From contig WYBC01000039.1 of the NCBI GenBank assembly GCA_011526085.1, forward strand, positions 186,001 to 250,000: a DNA stretch of 64,000 nt, in the 5' to 3' direction. The notes under the pieces are model-generated. The model had not been told where the DNA came from and searched no databases. It worked only from the letters and a program-made list of their open reading frames with translations. The position numbers and the translations under genes were made by a program. Every line of letters begins with the position of its first letter. Position 1 is the stretch's first letter. This DNA is from Lysobacter sp. (GTDB lineage Bacteria; Pseudomonadota; Gammaproteobacteria; Xanthomonadales; Xanthomonadaceae). This document shows positions 1 to 8,553 of the stretch, piece after piece.

Positions 1-2500
1 AGCGCGTGCCGTCGATGCGCTCGAGGTCGTGTCGGACCCGCAGTTGACCACTCGAACCGAGAATGCGCACCCGACCGATGTTGCTTTGGCCGACGACGAG
101 CCGATGCTGGGTCGAAGGCCCGCAGGTGATCAGTTCTTCCTTCAATCGCTGGCGCCTTTGAGCGCTGGTTTCCAGGCCGAACGCCACCGGTTCCGGGAGA
201 CCCTGATCCGGGGAGAGGTCGGAACAGAAACGCACGCGATAACTCCACTCGGCAGGAGGCAGGCCGGTCGTCTCGACCGCCCCCTGGATCTTGATCACGG
301 CCGGTCGGGTTTCCGGTTGGCGCAGCTTCGAGTCCCGGGGAACCCGGGGAATGATGGAGTCCCAGCCCAGATAATCGGTCTCGCCCGGCGGAGCGAGCGC
401 GGGAGCGATCGCGGCGACCACGTCCGGTCCGACCTGCACGCCCACTTCGAGCAGTGTCCCCGCCGTCATGATCCACAGCTGCGCCTTGAGCAGAGGCCCC
501 TGCAGTGCCAGCGGGGCGATGATCTGCAGTCGACCGCTGGTGACGAGCGTTTCCGCCAGGCGCCTCCGCGTGGAGGCCGTCGCATCGTTCAGGATGCGTG
601 CCAGCAGCGGGCGGAATTCCCGTGACCCGAGGCTGCCGACGACCGACGTCTCGACCGACTCGTTTTTCAGCGCACTGGAGCACAACTGCACCATCGCTGC
701 CCGGGTGTCCGAACCCTGGCGGCGATTCCAGTACCACGCGGCGGCCGAAAATCCGTAGTGCACATCGCCCGACAGGATCACCACCCGTCCCAGCCGACTC
801 AGCTCCGCCAGCAACTGCTCGAACGCCGCCGGTGCGCCCGCCTGGCGCCAGGCTTCGTTGTCCAGGACGCTGCGCATGTGGCCTTTCGTGCCGATCTTCG
901 GCAGTTCGCCCTCGTCGGGAATCTTCTCGAGGATGCCTTCGACGAGCTCCTCCACGAAGGGATGCCCGAATACCGGGGCCGGCGACACCACGAGCGTCAC
1001 TTCCGGAGCGGGAACGGCGGTGCGTGCCCGGATCTGCCGCACGAGATCGGACGCCTCGATCAGATCGGTCTGACCCGGTGCGGTCAGGTTGCGGTGCGTC
1101 CGGGTATCGAGGACGATCGCCTGCCAATCGCAACGCGCATCGGGCCTGAAAGCGTAATCCCACAGCATGCCCGTCGCATTGGACTGGGGAACGACCCGCA
1201 GCGCGCGCCGCAGTCCGTCATGATCGGATTGACCCGCGCGATACGTGTCGCCGTCGAGATTCCCGATCGCCGACAGGTGGGTCAGGAGATTGCCGCCGTC
1301 CGAGCCGGAAGCGAAGCTTTCGTGATCGTTCCCCCAGGCCTGGAACACCGCATAGGCCGCCAGCGCATTGCCGATCACCCGTTGTCCGATGCCTTCCGGC
1401 GCAGTGAGGACTTCCGTTTGCCACGCGGCGTTCAGATACCAGTCGTCGGTGACCTCATGGTCGTCGAACATCATGTAGCTGGGGATGTTCGCCAGCACCC
1501 GTCGCACTCTTTCCAGTCCGTCGCGGAATTCCATCGCCGTGCGCATCTGGTCCGCCCAATCCGTCTTGGCGAGATAGTCGCGGATCGCCGCGATGTCCTG
1601 ATCTTCGCCGCTGCCGTCCGGGTCGGCGGCGGCGAGCGCTGCGGCAGGCACGACCTTGTCGGCCGTGGGCAGGGCGAGCGGCCACAGCGCAGGCGACCAT
1701 GCCATCAGGTACATGGCATAGAACTCACCGAGCCCGAGCAGGTGACAGTGTCCTTTTTCGGAGGTCATGTCGCCGCGCAGGATGAAGCGACTCCGGCTGC
1801 CCGGCGGCAAACCGGTCAACAGGCTCGGGCCGCCCGCATCGGGCATTTTTTCCTGCCAGCCCAAGAGTTTGGACGCGAGTTCCGTGAGTATCGGCAGCAA
1901 GGGGCCGGCCACATCGTCGGCGTAGATCTGGTCGCCGGTCAGGAACAGCATCTGCGGCCGACGATCGACCCGGTCTCGATCCATGTCGATGTCGCGATCC
2001 AGCGCCAGCAATGCATCGCCGCCGCCGCCGTGGATCTTGCGGCAGGAACCGTGATGGAAATTCAACTCGCCGGCCTTCAGCGGCGGCGTCAGGAACGATG
2101 GCAGGACTCCGATCGCGTAACCCAACGGGTAAGCGCCGGAGAGCTGGTTCGGATCGATTCCCGACAGCGATGCGTTTGCTGGCCCCGAATCGGTGCTGGC
2201 GCTCGTCTTGCTGACGGCGACGTCATAGCAGTAGAGCGTGTTCGGCTGCAAGGCGAGTCCGGTCGCGGTCACCGCGACGACGTGGAGACGTGCACCGAGA
2301 CGCACCGTCGGCTGGGCCGCCGATTGCCCCATCGAGGCGTTCGCACGGCCGTCGGCGCCGCGTGCGAAGACCTGCAGCACCACGGTTCTGGGATGGGAAA
2401 ACGCCAGAAATACGGTGACGGATGTGAAGCTCACGCGACGCAGGATCGGGCCGCAGAGCAACAGCGGCCATGACCCTGTTGGTGGCGCAAGTTCTCCCAT
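1..2500 (-). CDS. PhoD-like metallophosphatase, 3' end outside window
   Basis: PhoD-family enzymes are metal-dependent phosphomonoesterases or phosphodiesterases. The gene runs off the left edge, so the C-terminus is missing and 833 codons are visible, already long for the family. Family signatures are GDQIYADD near residue 190, MMFDDHEVTDDW near 342 and SGDVHYGFSAAAW near 577, spaced as in PhoD-like enzymes. The ATG at 2500 is followed within 15 residues by LLCGPILRRV, a stretch I recognise from the N-terminus of this subfamily. No Sec or Tat signal is visible at this start, so it may act in the cytoplasm, unlike the secreted Bacillus enzyme. It lies 241 bases downstream of htpG on the same strand, with a weak hairpin between. 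The substrate cannot be told from sequence. Confidence 0.85.
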   Translation of the reverse strand, partial: MGELAPPTGSWPLLLCGPILRRVSFTSVTVFLAFSHPRTVVLQVFARGADGRANASMGQSAAQPTVRLGARLHVVAVTATGLALQPNTLYCYDVAVSKTSASTDSGPANASLSGIDPNQLSGAYPLGYAIGVLPSFLTPPLKAGELNFHHGSCRKIHGGGGDALLALDRDIDMDRDRVDRRPQMLFLTGDQIYADDVAGPLLPILTELASKLLGWQEKMPDAGGPSLLTGLPPGSRSRFILRGDMTSEKGHCHLLGLGEFYAMYLMAWSPALWPLALPTADKVVPAAALAAADPDGSGEDQDIAAIRDYLAKTDWADQMRTAMEFRDGLERVRRVLANIPSYMMFDDHEVTDDWYLNAAWQTEVLTAPEGIGQRVIGNALAAYAVFQAWGNDHESFASGSDGGNLLTHLSAIGNLDGDTYRAGQSDHDGLRRALRVVPQSNATGMLWDYAFRPDARCDWQAIVLDTRTHRNLTAPGQTDLIEASDLVRQIRARTAVPAPEVTLVVSPAPVFGHPFVEELVEGILEKIPDEGELPKIGTKGHMRSVLDNEAWRQAGAPAAFEQLLAELSRLGRVVILSGDVHYGFSAAAWYWNRRQGSDTRAAMVQLCSSALKNESVETSVVGSLGSREFRPLLARILNDATASTRRRLAETLVTSGRLQIIAPLALQGPLLKAQLWIMTAGTLLEVGVQVGPDVVAAIAPALAPPGETDYLGWDSIIPRVPRDSKLRQPETRPAVIKIQGAVETTGLPPAEWSYRVRFCSDLSPDQGLPEPVAFGLETSAQRRQRLKEELITCGPSTQHRLVVGQSNIGRVRILGSSGQLRVRHDLERIDGTR

Positions 2501-2690
2501 CCACCTCTCCCGTCATCAAGCCCAGGCGATCCGTGTCATGCGAACGACTCTCCCCGAGCGACCGTCCGAAGACGGTCGGCTGGAGGATCGAACGCGTTGA
2601 CGGCGTCCGCGGCGCCCACTTGAGACGCTGCATGCGTCGCCGGCCTGAGGACGCGGACCGCTGGTTCGTCAAACGCAGATGGGGGGCGGG

Positions 2691-2705
2691 CCCGGCCATG
2701 CCGGG
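2691..2705. terminator. Weak hairpin after htpG
   Basis: CCCGGC (2691-2696) and GCCGGG (2700-2705) form a 6-bp stem with a 3-base loop just past the htpG stop. There is no clear T-tract, so termination here is only a suggestion. Confidence 0.3.
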
Positions 2706-2741
2706 GGTGCGGCGATCCCTGCCGGGGTCATCGCATCTGCC

Positions 2742-4691
2742 TTACCCCACCAGCAACCGGTTCATCCGCGCGATGAAGGCCGCGGGGTCGTCCAGGGTGC
2801 CGCCTTCGGCCAGCATCGCCTGTTCGAACAGCAGCGCGGCGTAATCGGCGACGCGGGGCGCGTCGTCCTGCGCGGCCGCGACCCGCTTGAGCAGCGCGTG
2901 TTCCGGGTTGATCTCGAGGATCGGCGCGGAGGCCGGCGCGTCCTGTCCCAGCGATTTCATCAGCTGCTGCATCTGCAGCGACATCTCGTACTCGTCCAGC
3001 ACCAGGCAGGCGGCGGAATCGATCAGGCGGTTGGAGACGCGCACGTCCTTCACCCGGTCGCCCAGCGCGGCCTTCAGCGTTTCCACCAGCGGCGCCGCGG
3101 CCTTCGCGGTTTCTTCGTGCTTCGCCTTGTCCTCGGCGCTGCCGAGCTTGTCGAGGTCGATCTCGCCCTTGGCCACGTTGCGCAGGCGCTTGCCGGCGTA
3201 TTCGTGCAGGTAACCGGACATCCAGTCGTCGATGCGTTCGTGCATCAGGATCACTTCGACCCCGCGCGCCTTCAGCGCTTCGAGCTTGGGGTGGTTGCGC
3301 GCCGCGTTCCAGCCGTCGGCGGTGAGGTAGTAGATTTCGTCCTGCAGCCCGGTCATGCGGCCGATGTAGTCGTCGAGGGTCGCGCGCTCGTCGGCGCTTG
3401 CGCTGCGCGTGGTCGGGAAGCGCAGCAGCTTGAGCACGCGTTCGCGGTTGGCGCCGTCTTCGACCACGCCTTCCTTCAGGGTGGCGCCGAAGGCGTTCCA
3501 GAACGTCGTGTACTGCTCGGGCTCGTCGCGCGCGATCTTCTCCAGCTGGTCGAGCACGCGCTTGGTCAGCGCGCCCTTGATGCGTTCGACCTGGCGGCTT
3601 TCCTGCAGCAGTTCGCGGCTCACGTTCAGCGGCAGGTCGTCGGAGTCGACCACGCCGCGCACGAAGCGCAGGTAGGCCGGCAGCATCTGCTCGGCGGCGT
3701 CCATGATGAAGACGCGCTTCACGTACAGCTTCAGGCCCTTGCGTTCGTCGCGCCCGGCCTGGAAATCGAACGGTGCGTGCGCCGGCAGGTACAGCAGCGA
3801 GGTGAAGTTCTGGTTGCCTTCGACCCGGTTGTGGGTCCACGCCAGCGGGTCGGCGAAATCGTGCGAGACGTGCTTGTAGAAGGCCTTGTAATCGTCGTCG
3901 CTCAGGTCGCTCTTCGATCGCGTCCACAGCGCCGAGGCCTGGTTGACGGTTTCGAGCGCGGGCGCCGCGGCCTCTTCGCCGTCTTCGCCTTCCTTGGCCT
4001 TCGCGGTCGGCGCGGCCATGCGGATCGGGAAGGCGACGTGGTCGGAATAGGTGCGCACCAGCGAGCGCAGTTTCCAGTCCTGCAGATAGTCGCCGGCGTC
4101 CTCGCGCAGATGCAGGCGCAGGGCGGTGCCGCGCGGGGTACCGGCGGGCGCGGCTTCGAGGCTGAACTGGCCGTCGCCGTTCGAGCGCCAGATCCAGGCC
4201 TCGTCGTGACCGGCGCGGCGGCTGATCACGTCGATGCGGTCGGCGACGATGAAGGCGGAATAGAAGCCGACGCCGAACTGGCCGATCAGCTGCGCATCGA
4301 TGCTTTCCCCGGACGCGCGCTGGCCGGCGGCGAGGCTGTCGAGGAAGCGCCTGGTGCCCGAATGCGCCACGGTGCCGAGGTTGTGCATCAGCTCCTCGCG
4401 CGACATGCCGATGCCGTTGTCGCGGATCGTCAGCGTGCGCGCGTCGGCGTCGAGCAGCAGGTCGATGGCGAGTTCGCCGCCGTCGGCCAGCAGCGCCGGC
4501 TCGGCGATGGCCTCGAAACGCAGCTTCTCGCAGGCGTCGGAAGCGTTGGACACCAGCTCGCGCAGGAAGATGTCCTTGTTGGAATACAGCGAGTGGATGA
4601 CCAGTTGCAGCACCTGCTGCACGTCGGCCTGGAAGGCGTGGGTCTCGACCTGGGCGCCGCTTTCGGGCGCGATGGGGGTGTCGGTGCTCAT
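2742..4691 (-). CDS. htpG: Molecular chaperone HtpG (Hsp90)
   Basis: Bacterial Hsp90, a cytoplasmic dimeric ATP-dependent chaperone. The 649-residue product is slightly longer than typical HtpG (about 620-635). The N-terminal GHKL ATPase motifs are clear: ELVSNASDACEKLRF near residue 45, DNGIGM near 90 and GQFGVGFYSAF near 130. Middle and C-terminal dimerisation domains follow, ending in FIARMNRLLVG. The ATG at 4691 is chosen because AGGAG sits 7 bases upstream. The reading frame stays open for over 1 kb further upstream, but that part lies opposite the reading of the Gfo/Idh gene and is not HtpG-like. It is a single-gene unit on the minus strand. Confidence 0.97.
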   Translation of the reverse strand: MSTDTPIAPESGAQVETHAFQADVQQVLQLVIHSLYSNKDIFLRELVSNASDACEKLRFEAIAEPALLADGGELAIDLLLDADARTLTIRDNGIGMSREELMHNLGTVAHSGTRRFLDSLAAGQRASGESIDAQLIGQFGVGFYSAFIVADRIDVISRRAGHDEAWIWRSNGDGQFSLEAAPAGTPRGTALRLHLREDAGDYLQDWKLRSLVRTYSDHVAFPIRMAAPTAKAKEGEDGEEAAAPALETVNQASALWTRSKSDLSDDDYKAFYKHVSHDFADPLAWTHNRVEGNQNFTSLLYLPAHAPFDFQAGRDERKGLKLYVKRVFIMDAAEQMLPAYLRFVRGVVDSDDLPLNVSRELLQESRQVERIKGALTKRVLDQLEKIARDEPEQYTTFWNAFGATLKEGVVEDGANRERVLKLLRFPTTRSASADERATLDDYIGRMTGLQDEIYYLTADGWNAARNHPKLEALKARGVEVILMHERIDDWMSGYLHEYAGKRLRNVAKGEIDLDKLGSAEDKAKHEETAKAAAPLVETLKAALGDRVKDVRVSNRLIDSAACLVLDEYEMSLQMQQLMKSLGQDAPASAPILEINPEHALLKRVAAAQDDAPRVADYAALLFEQAMLAEGGTLDDPAAFIARMNRLLVG

Positions 4692-4783
4692 CCGGTAGCT
4701 CCTGGGGATGCCGTTGAAACGAAAGGATGCGCCGGAATTGGGCGCGATCTCCGGGGTTTCAAGGGCGCGGCCCGCCGGCGGCG

Positions 4784-5803
4784 TCAGTCCGCCCGGTCGC
4801 CGGCCGAGGTGATCGAAACGCGCCGCGCGTCCGGGCCGCGCAGGATCCGATCGCTGACCTGCTGGGTCCGCAGCGCCGAGCGGCCGGTCGACGGGTGCGC
4901 GTCGCCATGATTGAGGCTGCGATTGAGGGCGATCACGTGCGGCAGCTGGATCGGCACGGGGTTGTCGATCCGCATCCGCGTCGCCTCGCCATCGTCGGGG
5001 ATCACCTCGATGGGACGGTCGTCGAACATCGCGAAGCGCATGCGGCCCCGGTGGCCCCGGATCGTGACTTCGTCGCTGCGCTGCGTCGCGGCGAAATCCC
5101 AGCGCCCATGTCCGTCGATCGCGGCACCATGCCGCCAGCGCGCTTCCACCCGCTCGGGTACGGGCGCGTCGCCGTACGCCAGCGTCGAGCCCTCGACCTG
5201 GGTCACGGGGCCGAAGAGCTGGTCGAACAGGTCGAGCCCGTGGCAGGCCAGATCCTCGAAAATGCCGCCGGGCGCTTCGTCCGGATGGATCCTCCAGTTC
5301 TCGCCGGCCACCGGCGTCGCGCCGACGCGGGTCAGGGTCCAGGCCACGGATTCGATGTCGCCGATGTCGCCGCGTTCGATGATCTCCGCCACCGCCCGGA
5401 ACCGCGGCAGGCTGCGCCGGTAGTAGGAGACGAACAACGGCAGGTCGGCCGCCTCGAAGGCCCGGCAGACCTCGATCGCATCTTCCAGGTGGACCGTCAT
5501 CGGTTTTTCGATGCAGCAGGGCTTCCCGGCGCACGCCGCCGCCAGGGCATACCGCGCATGCGACGAAGGCGGGGTCGCGATGTAGACGGCATCGACCCGG
5601 TCGGATGCGATCAGCGCCTCGGGCGTCGAAAACACCATCGGCACGCCGTGGCGCGTCGCATAGTCGCGGGCCCGGTCCTCCCGCCGCGACGCCACGACGG
5701 CAAGCCCGCCGCCCGCCGCCTGCAGGAACGCCGGCCCGCTCTTGTGCTCCGCCACCGAGCCCACGCCGATCATGCCCCACCTGACTTCGGGTTCGCCTGT
5801 CAT
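4784..5803 (-). CDS. Gfo/Idh/MocA-family NAD(P)-dependent oxidoreductase
   Basis: Family members oxidise or reduce sugars, inositols and related polyols using NAD(P). The N-terminal Rossmann fold shows GMIGVGSVAEHKSGPAF, and the characteristic EKP signature is present as CCIEKPMTVHLEDA near residue 95. The C-terminal alpha/beta substrate domain is complete; the product is about 339 residues, normal for the family. The ATG at 5803 is used; a GTG two codons upstream (5809) is possible. The stop codon of an MFS-transporter remnant lies only 6 bases upstream of that GTG, so the gene was probably once translated directly behind a transporter. It is the last gene of the minus-strand run that starts with the TonB receptor at 12160. 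The substrate is unknown. Confidence 0.9.
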   Translation of the reverse strand: MTGEPEVRWGMIGVGSVAEHKSGPAFLQAAGGGLAVVASRREDRARDYATRHGVPMVFSTPEALIASDRVDAVYIATPPSSHARYALAAACAGKPCCIEKPMTVHLEDAIEVCRAFEAADLPLFVSYYRRSLPRFRAVAEIIERGDIGDIESVAWTLTRVGATPVAGENWRIHPDEAPGGIFEDLACHGLDLFDQLFGPVTQVEGSTLAYGDAPVPERVEARWRHGAAIDGHGRWDFAATQRSDEVTIRGHRGRMRFAMFDDRPIEVIPDDGEATRMRIDNPVPIQLPHVIALNRSLNHGDAHPSTGRSALRTQQVSDRILRGPDARRVSITSAGDRAD

Positions 5804-5815
5804 CCGCACGTCTCG

Positions 5816-5920
5816 TCATGCCGCCGCGGGAACGCTCTCAATCCGCGCCGGACGGGAAAATCGTCTGGCGATGAAGAACGCCACCACCATGCAGGCCGAC
5901 GATAGCAGCACCGCCAGCCC
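5816..5920 (-). pseudogene. C-terminal remnant of a second MFS transporter
   Basis: This 35-codon stretch, including the TGA, translates as a copy of the last 34 residues of the MFS transporter at 8554-9810. By eye 21 of 34 residues match, including VLLSS, CMV, AFF and ARRF, and both copies end after exactly the same number of residues. It has no start and no upstream transporter sequence; 126 bases separate it from the GMC oxidoreductase stop. It is best read as what is left of a deleted or recombined paralogous transporter gene. Confidence 0.75.
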
Positions 5921-6046
5921 GCTGTCGTGTCCGGCAGCGCTCTCCCTGCCGCGCGTTGCAGGCGAAGGCGCCGCACTGACGAATGGACGCCGTGGGCAGG
6001 TGCTACGGGGATGGCATGCAATCGCTTCCCTGTCGCGGATCGATGT

Positions 6047-8218
6047 TCACGCGGGCTGCGCATCGCGCGCGTTGCTCGATGTTCGGGCATCGATCGGGCG
6101 AAGCAGATCGATCGCCAACCGACGGCTGGCCCGCAGCGCCACCGCCATCATGGTGAGCGTCGGATTCTGGGGGGCGACATTGGGGAAACAGGCGCCGTCC
6201 ACCACCAGCACGTTCGGCATGTCCCACACCCGGTTCCAGGGATCCACCACCGAGGTGGCCGGATCGAGCCCCATCCGCGCCGATCCCACTTCATGGATGC
6301 ACATGCCCGGCGAGCCGGCGGTGGGCGTCACATGGGCGATGTCGAAACGCGCTTCGATGGCGATCTCCTCCACCGCGCGGCGCATCGCCTCGACCATGGC
6401 GAGATCGTTCCCGCCGTAGCGACATTCGACTTTCGCCACCGGATCTCCCCAGTGATCCACGCGCTCGCTCAGGGTGACGCGATTCTCCTCTCGCGGCTGC
6501 ATCGTGCCGAACGCGGTCAGGAAAAAGTGCGCGGGATTGTCGTCTTCGCGGATGCTGCGCTTGAACGCCACGCCGAAGCCCGCCCGGGTCGCGAGATCGC
6601 GCGGCTGCATGTAATGCTTGACCGCGCCCTCGATGCCGAAACCGCCGTAGTGTCCGCCGTCGGGTCGCTCCCCGAGATTCTGGAACTGGGGAATGTAGAA
6701 CTGGTTCGAGCGGCCTTCGTCGTGCACGCCGACGGGTTTGCGCAGCCAGGGGACGCTGCCGGAGCAGGTGACCGAGTGCACGTGGCCGTGCAGGAATTTT
6801 CCGAGTACGCCCGAACTGGATCCGACGCCTCCGGGAAAATCGGCGGTCCGGCTCGCGAGCAGGATCCGGGTCGTGGCGATCGTCGACGCCGCCAGCACGA
6901 CCGCCTTCGCGAAGACCTTCCGTCGTTCGCCGGTGACGGTGTCCACGAACTCGACGCCGTTCGCCCTGCGCGGGTCCTGTCCGCAGAGCAGGCGCGAGAC
7001 CTTGGCGTTCGGTTGCAGATGGAAATTGTCGCGTGCGGCCAGGCCGTTGATGATCGTACCGGCCGGGTCGAAGAACGAACTGCTGTCGCATCCCCGGTAG
7101 CAGTGGCCGATCGAACGACAGGCCTTGCGGCCCTGATGGTCGACCGTCAGGATCGCGGTGCGCCCGATGATCATCCTGCGCTCGCGCCAGCGCGCTTCGA
7201 CGCGCGCCTTCAGGTGCAGCTCGCCGTCGGTGAAATCCATCGGCGGCAGGAACCGGCCGTCGGGCAGGGTTTCGATGCCGTCCTCCGCGCCGCTGACCCC
7301 GATCGTCGACTCCACTTCGTCGTAGTAGGGCGCGATTTCGTCGTAGCCGAACGGCCACGCCGGCGCGCCCGCGGGATGGAAATCGCCCCTGAAATCCCGC
7401 TCGCCGTAGCGGTAGACCTGGCGGCCCCACATGTTCATGCGGCCGCCGACTTTCGCGCCGCGGATCCACGTGTACGCGTCCGCACCTTCGTAGGGATTCT
7501 TCAGATCGTCGATGAAGAAATCGGCCCGGTATTCGTCGCAGGCCCAGAGCCGCGTCTGGATCGGCTGCGCGGCGCCATGCAGCACGTCGTTGTCGAACAG
7601 GTTGCGAAACCGCAGTTCGTAGGGGTATTTCGCGCGCGGGTTGCGGGTCGGCAGCGCACCGCTCTCGAGCAGCAGCACATCCAACCCTTTTTCGACCAGT
7701 TCCTTGGCCGACCACGCGCCGGTGGCGCCGGAGCCGACCACGATCACGTCGTAATGCGTCTTCGGCAGCGACGGCAGATGATCTTCCTCGGGCTGCGTGG
7801 GCGCGGGCCTTGGCACCTTGCGGACGCGGAGCTCCACATGCAGACCATGTTCGGTGCGGTAGTAGGCCTTGGCGATCGTCGCCTTCGCCGCCTGGAGAAA
7901 GGGCGCGACCGGTGCGGCATCGGCCCTGCCGGCCAGGCCGTCGTCCAGCAGCGCGATCGCCGCATCGTCCGGAAGCGCCGCGAACCGCGTCGCGGTGCGT
8001 CCCAGGCTGCAGGCATCGAGGGCTTCCAGACCGGTCTCCCACAGCGTCTTCCAGGCTTGGGGTGCGTGTGCGATCAGATCCCCGAGAAAGGCCGGGACGT
8101 CGAGTTCGACGGCACCGGGCGAGTGCGCTTCGGCCGGGAGGATCAGGGCGCACAGGCGCGTCACGGCTGCCAGTTGGTCGGCATCGAAATAGTTGTCGCG
8201 GTTCACTGCACGCTCCAT
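6047..8218 (-). CDS. GMC-family FAD oxidoreductase with N-terminal small-subunit-like domain
   Basis: Likely an FAD-dependent sugar or alcohol dehydrogenase of the GMC superfamily. Residues about 1-130 resemble gluconate 2-dehydrogenase subunit 3 (FDADQLAAVTRLCALILPAE and helices after it); residues from about 155 are the GMC flavoprotein, with the FAD motif VIVVGSGATGAWSAKEL and the C-terminal signature around HEVGSARMG and NPTLTMMAVALRA. At 723 residues it looks like a fusion of two parts that are often separate genes. ATG 8218 is used, but GTG 8206 has a better ribosome site (GGAG six bases upstream). No signal peptide is seen. It sits between an MFS transporter and a Gfo/Idh oxidoreductase, suggesting a small oxidation pathway for an imported substrate. 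Confidence 0.88.
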   Translation of the reverse strand: MERAVNRDNYFDADQLAAVTRLCALILPAEAHSPGAVELDVPAFLGDLIAHAPQAWKTLWETGLEALDACSLGRTATRFAALPDDAAIALLDDGLAGRADAAPVAPFLQAAKATIAKAYYRTEHGLHVELRVRKVPRPAPTQPEEDHLPSLPKTHYDVIVVGSGATGAWSAKELVEKGLDVLLLESGALPTRNPRAKYPYELRFRNLFDNDVLHGAAQPIQTRLWACDEYRADFFIDDLKNPYEGADAYTWIRGAKVGGRMNMWGRQVYRYGERDFRGDFHPAGAPAWPFGYDEIAPYYDEVESTIGVSGAEDGIETLPDGRFLPPMDFTDGELHLKARVEARWRERRMIIGRTAILTVDHQGRKACRSIGHCYRGCDSSSFFDPAGTIINGLAARDNFHLQPNAKVSRLLCGQDPRRANGVEFVDTVTGERRKVFAKAVVLAASTIATTRILLASRTADFPGGVGSSSGVLGKFLHGHVHSVTCSGSVPWLRKPVGVHDEGRSNQFYIPQFQNLGERPDGGHYGGFGIEGAVKHYMQPRDLATRAGFGVAFKRSIREDDNPAHFFLTAFGTMQPREENRVTLSERVDHWGDPVAKVECRYGGNDLAMVEAMRRAVEEIAIEARFDIAHVTPTAGSPGMCIHEVGSARMGLDPATSVVDPWNRVWDMPNVLVVDGACFPNVAPQNPTLTMMAVALRASRRLAIDLLRPIDARTSSNARDAQPA

Positions 8219-8553
8219 ATGCGCAATCAGGTGGGCGCGAAGCACGGCAACCGCTTCGCGTCCGTCGATGGTCCATTCCAGTCGCCCGTGGGGCTCGCGA
8301 TCGAGCGCCGCTGCGCCTGTCCGCAATCCCGAACGGCCAGTGTCCTCGCGGGAAAAGGACTGGACCGGTGCCATCCGGGATTCCCAGGCTTTCCGCGCGG
8401 CACGCAGGGTAGCGCAACGGGTCGCGACCCGGAATGGGGCGCGGGATTCCGAGTCGACGGCCCTGCGGCCATCGCACTCTTTCACCGCGATCCAGCCGAT
8501 GGCGGTCGCGACATGCGCGGTAACGCAGTCGCAAGCGATGGTCGCTCCCCGTC
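8219..8553. other. 335-base gap without a convincing gene
   Basis: Lies between the MFS transporter stop and the GMC oxidoreductase start. The GMC frame stays open through it, but the translation is arginine-rich with no recognisable domain. Unusual for an otherwise tight minus-strand run; it may be a scar of rearrangement, like the transporter remnant downstream. Confidence 0.5.

Noticed and set aside
2742-5819. A 1025-codon frame that would extend HtpG by about 375 residues
   Set aside because: The extension lies over the well-supported Gfo/Idh gene in another frame and has no domain; HtpG has its own ribosome site at 4691.
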